Assembly (NCBI RefSeq): GCF_024868665.1
Contig: NC_079914.1
Location: forward strand, 3,838,593-3,902,592
DNA from: Triplophysa rosa
Lineage: Eukaryota; Chordata; Actinopteri; Cypriniformes; Nemacheilidae
Direction of reading: 5' to 3'
Length of the DNA stretch: 64,000 nucleotides
The position numbers were made by a program, and so were the translations under genes. The notes below the pieces were generated by a model. The model searched no databases and was not told the origin of the DNA. It was given only the letters and a program-made list of their open reading frames with translations. Below, in pieces: positions 11,188 through 19,489 of the stretch. How positions within the stretch are numbered: position 1 is the stretch's first letter; every line of letters begins with the position of its first letter.

Positions 11188-11604
11188 CCTGGGCATTCCA
11201 AGCCTCTGCTCGCAGAAGTGGCTTTAAATCTGATACCCCGAACCCCTGAGAAATGCCCTTACATTGTCCAGTTGTTTGACTGGTTCCAAGAAAAACACTG
11301 ACACGTCCTCATAATGGAGTTTCCACATCCATGCATGACCTTACTTGACTTCATCGGACACAAAAGAGGACATCTGTCTGAAACGCTGGCACGGGATTTA
11401 ATGCGTCAAACGGTAATCGCATGCAAACACTTCATTGACCATGGCGTCTATCATGGCGACTTGAAGATAGACAATGTCCTGGTCAACACAGAGACACTGG
11501 AGCTCAAATTAATAGACTTCGGATGCGGCGAGCTCGTCTCAACTTGCGGTCTACAAGGCAGCCAATACAGCAGCGAGTTGAACTTTCAGTGTCGCAAAAA
11601 TTGA
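11188..11604 (+). pseudogene. PIM-like kinase pseudogene: catalytic-loop exon
   Basis: After an acceptor at ttaccag (11187) the frame reads kinase alpha-C/beta-4 residues ending CPYIVQLFDWF, meets TGA at 11299-11301 where the family has a residue before V-L-I-M-E, then continues to the catalytic loop and DFG motif. It stops at 11602-11604. The acidic catalytic Asp (HGDLK), Asn (DN) and DFG Asp are all kept. The Gly for Arg in HRD is tolerated in several kinases. The end of the exon is unclear because no consensus donor is seen after the DFG segment. Confidence 0.7.
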
Positions 11605-11737
11605 ACTTCACCATCAATAGATTCAACTTCATTGTCATTTTGCACAAGTTCAAAGTCAATGAAATGCAGTAAATGATGCTGTGATTTAGATCATTTTCGC
11701 TAATAAAATGTTCACTTACCTCTTGCTTATGTTTCAG

Positions 11738-11878
11738 GACGCAAGTTTGGAGTTGCACAGACGGTCTATTCTTTAGGTGTTTTGCTGGTCAAATTGGTGT
11801 GTGGCCATGACGACTGGATGAACTATGACCAAGTTATAAAAAATGACCCATTCTTGTACCGCCTCGGATTATCTAGAG
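11738..11878 (+). pseudogene. PIM-like kinase pseudogene: subdomain IX exon
   Basis: Acceptor gtttcag at 11731-11737, donor gag|gtaagt at 11878/11879. The 47-codon exon encodes the helix-F region with AQTVYSLGVLLVKLVCG, equivalent to the DxWSxG motif but with the Asp replaced. An Asp at this place normally anchors the catalytic loop, a further sign of decay or divergence. Confidence 0.7.
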
Positions 11879-12054
11879 GTAAGTACTAAAAAAACATTGG
11901 CGAACGTAGACCAACCTTGGTTAACCAAATGCAACTTCAAGTAACTTGAAATTTGCTTTTTAAACTTTAAAATCTACTACATTTTCAGCAGCTATTGTTA
12001 TATGACAGTATTAGTGTGATATTACTAATTGGTACTTCTGTCCATTTGATACAG

Positions 12055-12155
12055 AATTTCACAACGCGAAAAATCTGTGCCTGTCTTGCCCAGCCGACAG
12101 GCCGACTTTAGAAGAGCTCCTCGACCATGAATGGTTTAAGTGGAGCTATAGGTGA
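12055..12155 (+). pseudogene. PIM-like kinase pseudogene: C-lobe exon
   Basis: Acceptor atacag ends at 12054. The exon encodes the subdomain XI motif CPADRPTLEELLDHEWF, with the conserved Arg, and ends at TGA 12153-12155. The sequence around the stop (tatag|gtgaga) would also work as a splice donor, so the gene might once have continued. Confidence 0.65.
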
Positions 12156-12710
12156 GAAGTGGAGTTCGTCTTATTACAGAAGAACAGAGTAATCATAAAA
12201 TAATGATTTTAAATATTTAAACCTTCCACAAGGAGAAACCAAGACACAATATATCTATAAAATTTATTTCTAAGTATATTATAATGAGGATCAAGATGAC
12301 TCACAGATCATGGTGTTATGAGTTTTAGGCGGTTGTTACATGGTCCTCTGGAATACATTATTTGATTCTGTTTGGCCCCCGACAACAACCGCTCAAAACT
12401 AATAACACACAATCATCCAGGTACCACAAGTCACTTTGACCAGTGCAGATTTAATATTAAAAGTAATTTAGTTTGTTTCCAGTGGAAGGTCTGCATTCAT
12501 AACAATTGGCTATACTTAATTCCAATCAATATTTGATATCTAGCGGTACCACCTAAAACTTGCGTAACATGCCTTACATTTACATTACTTTTATTCATAT
12601 AAACAGACAGAAAGTTATTGGTTATTCAAATAAATGCCTAGCAGGTATGTTTTGAGATGTTTTTTGAAAGTTGTGAAGGATGGAAAAACTTGTTCTGTGT
12701 GAATGCCACC
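12156..12710. other. Spacer after the kinase pseudogene
   Basis: AT-rich, without an ORF or nameable repeat. No polyadenylation signal that clearly belongs to the kinase is seen close to its stop. Confidence 0.4.
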
Positions 12711-12899
12711 TTATGCCCCGTTCAGACCTCCAGTGACACCCGGTGACAAAGCGAGGCGATGTCATTCATATCAGAGTCGGTGACTTCCGACGATACGTGA
12801 CCGTTGGCGACAGGAAGTGGGCGTGTCTAGCGACGTGACAAAGTTGATGAGCGACTTTTGGGAGCAACTGCCAATAGAAGTAAAGCAGCGGAACTCACG

Positions 12900-13389
12900 T
12901 GTCATGGTTCTGCCCCACCTTGTCTTGCTTCTCTTGACCTAGTGGCAGAACCATGATAGAACCTCTTGTTTTATGTGGAGAGTGACGTTTTGTCCCTCAT
13001 GGTCTTCCACTCTCCGGTGTGGCGTCTCTGTTCCCCCCCTTTCGTCTCGTTATTGTTTGTTAATTAGTTCATGTCCTGCACCTGTCCCCTCTTGATTTAT
13101 CCCCTTTATTATGCCCTTGTGTCTTCTGTCTCGTGCTGGTTCATTGTTCTGTTGTGTTCTGTTTGTGTCATGTGGGTGAGTTACTGTTCTGTAGTTTATT
13201 GTGGTTGTCAAGTGTTATTATTTCTAGTCTAGTTAGTCCCTGTCCTTGTTGCTATGTTTTGTTATGTTCCCCCACGTGGGTCTTTGTTTTGTATTTTTTA
13301 GTTATAATTAAGGTCTGTCTTGTTAACCCCTTACCCGCGGTCTGCACTTGGGTCCTCTGTCCTTGTCCTCACCACCCACGTTCATGACA
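12900..13389 (+). repeat. 5' LTR of the 12.9-kb element
   Basis: Begins TGTCATGGTTCTGCCCC and ends TTCATGACA. A TATA-like ttattat at about 13107 precedes the gctggttcatt motif at 13135-13145 by roughly 25 bp, so transcription probably starts there. Differences from the 3' LTR are a few substitutions and small indels. Confidence 0.85.
13135..13145 (+). promoter_or_regulatory. Putative self-primer at the transcript 5' end
   Basis: The 11 bases gctggttcatt are the exact reverse complement of 13391-13401, which lies one base after the LTR. In Tf1 and sushi relatives the first bases of the RNA fold back on a site next to the 5' LTR and prime DNA synthesis. Position here, just downstream of a TATA-like box, fits that scheme. 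The same place in the other copies reads GCTGGTTCATT, GTCGGTTCATT or GCTCGTTCGTT. Confidence 0.6.
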
Positions 13390-13390
13390 G

Positions 13391-13401
13391 AATGAACCAG
13401 C
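13391..13401 (+). other. Putative self-primer binding site, overlapping a start codon
   Basis: The sequence aatgaaccagc begins one base after the LTR. No TGG, the usual first bases of a tRNA primer site, is found here. The ATG of the internal ORF is at 13392-13394, so the priming site and the start of the ORF overlap. In the copy at 57347 the site has one mismatch to its LTR motif. Confidence 0.55.
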
Positions 13402-13720
13402 CAACGTCGGACCCAGCAGACAGAGGGATCTCAGGGGAGGGTCGATGCCGCCGGACTCCCTTCCAGGGTTGAATCTGCCGGACTCCCTTGGAGGGTAGAG
13501 GCCGCTGGGCTCCAGTCCAGAGTTGGGACCGCGGACTCCCTTCCGCGGGTCGAGACTGCCGAACCCCGTCCAGGATCGAGACCGCCGGGCTCCCTTCCAG
13601 GGTTGAGGTCGTCGGATTCCCCTCCAGGGTTGAGGCCGCCGGTGTCCTGTTCCCGGCAGATCCCTGCCGGCCTCCCAGCTGGTGCCCAGGCCTGTCGAGT
13701 CGACTGTTTGTGTGTGTTTG
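13392..13720 (+). pseudogene. Internal ORF with 9-residue repeats, frameshifted copy
   Basis: The start (M-N-Q-P-T-S-D-P-A-D-R-G-I) matches that of the open copy at 57344-56964 minus. An indel soon after shifts the frame and it ends at a TGA about 27 codons in. Out of frame, the DNA still carries the eight 27-bp units (consensus AAGLPSRVE) of the open copy in the same order, including the variant third unit and the variant seventh. The function is unknown; the N terminus is reminiscent of sushi-type Gag starts, which is inference. Confidence 0.6.
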
Positions 13721-13849
13721 TCCTTGTTTGCTGCCCAGACTGCCAGAGAGCGCTGCCCAGCCGTCGGAGATGCTGCCCAGCTGCCAGAGAGCGCTGCCCA
13801 GCCGCCGACATCCTGTCCTGTCATGTCGACATCCAGGCCTGCCCAGCCG

Positions 13850-14165
13850 GTGATAGCCGGCCGCCATGTGTTGTCCAGCCGGCCATTCCAGCCGGCCGTT
13901 CCAGCCGGCGCCATGTCCGTCCAGCCGGCCTCCAGCCGGCGCCATGTCCGTCCAGCCGGCCTTCCAGCCGGCGCCATGTACTGTCCAGCCGGCCATCCAG
14001 CGGCGCCATGTGTCTGTCCAGCCGGCCTTCCAGCGGCGCCATGTTGTCCAGCCGCATCCAGCCGGCGCCATGTAGTCCAGCCGCCTTCCAGCCGCGCCAT
14101 GTTGTCCAGCCGGCCTTCCAGCCGGCACCATGTGTGTCCAGCCGGCCTTCGTGCCGGCACCATGT
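13850..14165 (+). repeat. GC-rich tandem array, about 30-33 bp unit
   Basis: Eight to nine copies of a unit built on tccagccggcc, tccagccggc and gccatgt. Unit length varies (about 29-33 bp), so no frame is kept. The array produces long overlapping ORFs on both strands that should not be read as genes. It is missing from the shorter copy at 56653-57854. Confidence 0.85.
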
Positions 14166-14299
14166 CTTTGTTTGGACTTTTTTTTTCCTATTATCACGTT
14201 TTTGGTCGTGTTTTGTATATTATGTTTTTTGTCACAGTCTGTCTAGTCTTGTTTGTTCCTTGAGGAGCATCAGGATGCTGCTCCTTAAGGAGGGGCTTC

Positions 14300-14800
14300 T
14301 GTCATGGTTCTGCCCCACCTTGTCTTGCTTCTCTTGACCTAGTGGCAGAACCATGATAGAACCTCTTGTTTTATGTGGAGAGTGAGTTTTGTCCCTCATG
14401 GTCTTCCACTCTCCGGTGTGGCGTCTCTGTTCCCGCCCTTTCGTCTCGTTATTGTTTGTTAATTAGTTCATGTCCTGCACCTGTCCCCTCTTGATTTATC
14501 CCCTTTATTATGCCCTTGTGTCTTCTGTCTCGTGCTGGTTCATTGTTCTGTTGTGTTCTGTTTGTGTCATGTGGGTGAGTTACTGTTCTGTAGTTAGTTT
14601 AGTTTATTGTGGTTATGTCAAGTGTTGTTATTATTTCTAGTCTAGTTAGTCCCTGTCCTTGTTGCTATGTTTTGTTATGTTCCCCCACGTGGGTCTTTGT
14701 TTTGTATTTTTTAGTTATAATTAAAGTCTGTCTTGTTAACCCCTTACCCGCTGTCTGCACTTGGGTCCTCTGTCCTTGTCCTCACCACCCACGTCATGAG
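14300..14800 (+). repeat. 3' LTR of the 12.9-kb element
   Basis: 501 bp and the same sequence as 12900-13389 apart from a few substitutions and an 11-bp net gain near the 'agttagtttagtttatt' segment. Its last bases are altered (gtcatgag in place of ttcatgaca) directly before the CTCACG duplication. Confidence 0.85.
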
Positions 14801-14892
14801 CTCACGTCATCCGTCTCTCTTCAATTACTGCAGGTTTGTTTAAAATGTTGCTAGAGCTTCTTTACGACCTCGTAGCGAGAGACAAGCGACAT

Positions 14893-16104
14893 CAGAGGTG
14901 GGTAGAGTAGCCAAAATCTTTAATCAAGTAAAAGTACAAGTAACTAGAGAAATTGTTACTCAAGTAAAAGTAAAAGTCACTATTTAAAAAATACTTGAGT
15001 AAAAGTAAAAAAGTATGCAATGAAAAAACTACTCAAGTAGCTAGTTACTTAGTTACTTTGTATCTGATTATATAGGCCTACTACATAAAATTAATATTAA
15101 CGCCAATATTTTATATTACATTTTAATCAATATTTTAATTATCATAAGCAGATATCTTTGCAATATACTAGAGAGACTAAAGAATAGACAAACACAGAAG
15201 AGACAAGCATTTCTGTAAATTTCATCTAGTCCTGATGTCAATGTAGTTTACACAACTTATTTAGAATAATAGACCATGTCAAACTAAAGCATGAACTAAA
15301 CTCAGAGCATTTCCTAAGATGATCTAGAACATCTGCAGTGCTCTCTTAAATGAAATACACATTTTTGAACAAAGCTCATGTTTTCTCGTGTTGTGTCACG
15401 TGTGTGTTGTGAAACGCTCTTACTTGTAAACAAACAGTAAACAGTGAACCACACGCCCATCAACAAGTTTTCTTCCTTCTGTTCTTCAAATGTATATTTC
15501 TGCAGCCCACGTCTCTGTGTCTGACAGGTAACGCGCATGTTGCGTGTCTGACGAACAGGTCGCGCGGGTGCGCGCATATGGCGGGCATTTATCATTGCTG
15601 GCAAACAATATGACACATTTGCAGTTTTGATTGTATAGATATAGATTAATATCCACTTCATCCAACGCTCTTTGTGTTCTGCGTGTTCTTAAGTTTCGCG
15701 CTACGAGGAGTGAGTAATCCTGCTTCAGATGATTCAGATCGTGCTGCGAACTGAACAAATCATTTGAACTGATTCATTAGCCTATTCAAATGGTTTTGCC
15801 CATTGTTCAATTAATGCTTTCAAAAGAATCGACTCAAAAGAATCGATCACTCGGGAATGCCCGTAAAAAGAGACGACAACCTTGAAATAAACAACGCGTT
15901 TTAAAAAGCATATTTTAAAATGAAGGAACGAAGGAACGTCACGCAATGTAAGTTATGTAACGAAGTAAAAGTACAGATATTCTATTAGAAATTTACTCAA
16001 GTAAGAGTAAAAGTACACACTTTTAATTTTACTTAAAAAGTACATGTTTTCCAAAATGTTACTCATGTAACGAATTAAATGTAGCGCGTTACTACCCACC
16101 TCTG
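14893..16104. mobile_element. hAT-like element, CAGAGGTGGG ends
   Basis: The left end CAGAGGTGGGTAGAGTAG and the right end (inverse CAGAGGTGGGTAGTAACG) are terminal inverted repeats, followed by sub-terminal 'aagtaaaagta' blocks. The perfect 8-bp duplication AGCGACAT lies at 14885-14892 and 16105-16112, diagnostic for hAT. It is 1212 bp, with no transposase; ORFs at 15314-15758 minus are short and unlike hAT. It sits in the remainder of the Harbinger-like MITE, only 86 bp from the LTR element. Confidence 0.9.
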
Positions 16105-16150
16105 AGCGACATACAGCGACACAGTCGCTGGCGGTCTGAACGCACAGTTA

Positions 16151-17947
16151 GAATGTTATTGCCTGAACTGCAACAATTTCAATAATTCCAGCCAATCTAT
16201 ACTGCCAGAAATTCCAGCACAAGTTTATTTGCTTCATCACGGCTTAAATAAATAAATCAATTGAAATGAATTTGTGAAACAGTCTGTCTTTATTCTAACA
16301 ATCAGCTCTCTTCAGTTTTACTGAAGTAAAAACAAAATGTAGTTCTTTGTGACGTTTTTCCTGTCTATTTTTTAATCCTAAAAAGTGTGATTTGTGTGTT
16401 TCCCATTTAAGAAGCTTTGGCTGCTTTGGTGTAACCGCCCACTTCTATAATTGACAGCTGCAGACAGATTGATGTGCTGCTGCTCTTTCTAAGCACTTTT
16501 TGTGTTTATTTATGTCACAGACACTCAAACAATTATGTAATGTATATGATTACAGTTTTCAAAAATAAAAGGAACAAATAAACTAATCCCAAGCAAACTA
16601 CTCTTGGTAGTTAAAAAAGGGGTGTGACAACAATGACCTACTGTATCAGGTAAGCCCATGTTTTTAAACAATGTTGTTTGTATGTAAATCTATGTTTATT
16701 GATATTACATATTTCGTTACATACTGAACTGAGGGTAAATGTGTTTAATTTTTCTAAGATCAATAACATACTGTACGTCTAATTGAACGGAAGAGGTAAC
16801 CAAGAAGTTTATGAACATTGTACCAAAAACTGGATTTGACACCTTGTTACTTGGCTCCCCTCTAAAAGAGACATTATTCTTTTAGTTTCTTTATGTATTG
16901 ATTTGTGATTTATGTAGACTAAAATGTCATTTTGGTATCTTTAAATTATTAGTGTTGACTGGTTTAATTCATTTTGTAAACCAGCCAGACTTTTGATTAA
17001 AAAAGAAATAAACACTTATTTATATGCATATATATATAGACTGTTGTGCAACAAAAATGAACACAGCACTGAGTGTTGCATAGTTTTTAAAGTCACTTTT
17101 AACAGTCTTGTCTAAAAAGGCAAAGAGCAAAACCATTGAACATATCACCCCGCAGATCTGTCTCAGAATCGTTCATTGTATCAGTCTGGAGCAAGCCTAC
17201 CTCTGACCTACCAATGTTGTATAATGGTCCAATGTAAGACTTTGAGAATAAACCTTTCTTGCTAGCAGCCCTGATCATTGCAATCCCTAAAATGTCTCTC
17301 CAGTCTTCTTCTTTCAGGCTCAAGTGCTGCCTCTTCAGAGGAGTCTGGGGATGTAGACTCGCTCCGGTGTGGGCATTTCTGATCTCTCTGGTTCTGACTG
17401 TTGCCTCCTTCAATGGGGCTGGGAACATGGATCATGGGCTGTCTGGTCTTGGTGTGATCTGCGTATTGCACTTGAATAGCAGTTGAGTGACCTTCCACTG
17501 TTCCTTCATCTTGGTCTCATTAGGCATCTGGCTGCTGGTCTTGGGACCAAGATTTGCCCTCTGAGGCACCCAGGCATTTTAAATGGAAAAAAGAACAAAG
17601 TTAAAACTGTGATTAAACTTTCTATTGTCTGTAAAGAATTTGAGAATTATATTTAAACTACTTAAACTATAAAAACTGTTCACCTGTGCTCTATTCTTAA
17701 AGTCTTTCAAATGTGTCTTTGTGTTTTTCTCTTTTTATTTATTTTGCTTGCTTTCATTGCTCTAAAATATGTGCTTTTGTATTTTGTTTTTCAAAGCATA
17801 AGAAAAACATTTCTCCTTTTGCTTAGAATTAAGAATATTTTTTGGACATATATCTACCTGTCATATTCAGTATCATTATCATATGTGATAATGCAAAACA
17901 TACACTTTTTAACAAATGTCTTTTCCTCAATAGTCACATAACAACAA
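16151..17947. other. Unassigned DNA, possible old coding fragment at 17.1-17.5 kb
   Basis: AT-rich except for 17140-17580. There two overlapping minus-strand frames of 109 and 78 codons are open and less AT-rich. One has a Ser/Glu/Arg-rich stretch around PDSSEEAALEPERRRLERH. It may be a remnant of a retroelement or host exon, but I recognise no domain. The rest shows nothing. Confidence 0.35.
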
Positions 17948-18090
17948 ATGCTGTGTCCCAATTTGCCTACTTATACTATGCCCTTAAAGTATGTACTGTT
18001 TTTGTTATGGAAAAGTATATACATTTTAGTGCCTAACTTTCTATATTGTATATTGTGTTTTTGTGGCCGTTGTTGCCTAGACGACACTGT

Positions 18091-18197
18091 GGGTGCTTCT
18101 CAATTCTTATTTGTGCATCCTCGTTTCCTTTCCTCGCGTCTTAGCTCCACCCCTTCAGGATGCGAGGGAAGGGAACAAGGAAAAGAAGCGAGGACGG
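18091..18197 (+). repeat. Left arm of an inverted repeat
   Basis: Starts gggtgcttctcaattctta and ends gaagcgaggacgg. Its inverse lies at 24415-24504. The right arm lacks a 17-base piece (tcgtttcctttcctcgc) but otherwise only about two bases differ, so the two arms are recent relatives. Confidence 0.75.
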
Positions 18198-18796
18198 AAA
18201 CCGATCGAGCACGGCCATCTTTAAGGACGTCTCAATGCTCAAAATGCTCTAATTGCACTGGGAGGAGGCGAGGATCGAGGAGAGAGGAGGCTTTCTGAGG
18301 AGTCATGAGCGAGGATACACATGTGTTTACTTTGCGGAAGTGTTTTATCCACTAAACCTGACGCACGTATTATTCTCCTCCCCCTGCACATCGTCACGTT
18401 TAGATCATATTCAAACATGCATAAATTTGATAATTACGCTTTTTTTGTAAATGCATACCTATTTCAGACAGTATAGTTAATATTAATATAGTTAATATTT
18501 ATGTATAACATATATTTGACATACCTTATATAAATTTCGGACCACTTTTAAGTATTTTTTTAACTTATTTTATTGTAGTGGGCTGGGCCGTGCACAGGGG
18601 GGTGGCCCGGTGGCTAGAGCCACTGCCCCTCTGCCCTCATCCTCTAAGGTGCCCCTCACAACCCCACCCCCACCTCGGGGCAGGCACCCATTCAAGATCC
18701 CTACTAAAACACGTCTATTAACACTCCGCTAAACATCCTCTGATTCCACCTATCCTCTCGGTGTTTTCCCGCTCGCTCCCCAGTATCACTCACAGA
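18198..18796. other. Mixed repeat fragments
   Basis: 18200-18350 holds gaggatcgaggagagagg-like purine-rich DNA, 18400-18570 is AT-rich, and 18578-18640 holds gggccgtgcacag, whose inverse occurs at 24250-24275. The last pairing is a weak candidate for a third nested shell. Confidence 0.35.
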
Positions 18797-18900
18797 CAGG
18801 GCTGGATTGGTAATCGGGCATACCGGGCATTTTCCCGGTGGGCTGATGTACTTTTTGGGCCGAAACGGACGCATGGCCCGGAGAGATGGAAGGATTAGAA
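18797..18900 (+). repeat. hAT-type end fragment, CAGGGCTGGATTGG
   Basis: The sequence cagggctggattggtaat followed by cgggcataccgggcattt is the start of a well-known fish hAT-like repeat. The opposite end is not seen, so it is a fragment. Confidence 0.55.
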
Positions 18901-19489
18901 GCGTGAATCGGGCGCGTATGCACGGAACGCGAATGCAATTGCGAATCGGACATGTATGCAGGAAAGGCAATGACAGCAGCACAACCTACCACTCGCATGT
19001 GGTATATACTGTATATACATAATTATAACTCAACAATATTGATTTATTTAGCACCAGGAGAAATGGAGACGTATATCGTATAACACGCTATACTGAGAGC
19101 ACTGCCACAGCCCTTATTATTAACTACAGTAAAGTGATTATCTGCAGTTGTATACCAATATTTACTATGGTAAGGTTCAAAAACACAAATTTTACTAGGC
19201 CTACATCATTTACTTTTGGGGTCGCTGTGTGAATTTGAGAATATATTGTGTGCACAAGATCATAGTCAAAGGATCGACATCCTTTGTTGTGGCAAGAGTT
19301 AGACAGTAGTTTAACCACAGCAGAGATCATTCAGGAATGGGATAAACCTAGACGACTGATTAAATTGAGTTTAACTAGCTGCCTACCCATGCAGTATCGG
19401 GGAAACAGATTATATTTTATCGAATGCCAAAATCGGAATTTATCACTTTGGTACATGAAGACAATAAAACGGCTGGCTGGCAGCAGACC
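18901..19489. other. Spacer left of the gypsy element
   Basis: No gene recognised. The 3' LTR expected here for the minus-strand gypsy element is absent, which shows the element is truncated at about 19490. The frame of pol stays open by chance to 19443. Confidence 0.5.

Larger units (their letters stand above)
10034..12155 (+). pseudogene. PIM-like serine/threonine kinase pseudogene
   Basis: Four blocks in order resemble one fish PIM-like kinase gene. First is a basic N-terminal stretch (KKGVRAFFRRSWKAIKH) leading into a long Pro/Ser/Gln/Asp-rich tail. Then come kinase-lobe residues around CPYIVQLFDWF, the catalytic loop HGDLKIDNVLV (HRD-type with Gly for Arg), the DFG motif in IDFGCGEL, subdomain IX (VYSLGVLLVKLVCG) and subdomain XI (ADRPTLEELLDHEWF). 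The gene would phosphorylate Ser/Thr in the cytosol. It looks dead: in-frame stops at 10970-10972 and 11299-11301, no exon for the glycine loop and VAIK lysine in the 100-bp gap 11088-11187, and no APE-type activation-segment exon. Family known; loss of function inferred. Confidence 0.75.
12900..14800 (+). mobile_element. Non-autonomous Tf1/sushi-like LTR element
   Basis: Two direct repeats of 490 and 501 bp (about 97% identical by eye) flank 910 bp of internal DNA, with CTCACG duplicated at 12894-12899 and 14801-14806. The LTR starts TGTCATGG and the 5' copy ends CATGACA. A purine-rich tract, ttaaggaggggcttc (14285-14299), precedes the 3' LTR. There is no protease, reverse transcriptase or integrase. 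Base use inside is very GC-rich compared with its surroundings. Related copies: 1760-6798, 56653-57854, 57870-58446, 61666-62221. It must be moved by proteins of an autonomous relative elsewhere. Confidence 0.85.
12714..16147. mobile_element. Harbinger-like MITE broken by two later insertions
   Basis: The left end TGCCCCGTTCAGACCTCCAG pairs with the inverse of the right end, CTGTGCGTTCAGACCGCCAG. A TTA duplication flanks it (12711-12713 and 16148-16150), as for PIF/Harbinger. Its own sequence is only about 305 bp (12714-12899, 14807-14892, 16113-16147); the rest is the LTR element 12900-14800 and the hAT element 14893-16104. The pieces abut cleanly at the two target duplications, which fixes the order of events. 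Confidence 0.75.

Noticed and set aside
13369..14337. Long overlapping ORFs on both strands (up to 271 codons)
   Set aside because: They are produced by the GC-rich 27-bp and 30-33-bp arrays of the LTR element; stop codons are rare in such DNA and no domain is present.
17099..17498. Minus-strand frames of 109 and 78 codons
   Set aside because: Two frames compete, there is no recognisable domain, start context or neighbouring exon; kept only as a possible old fragment.
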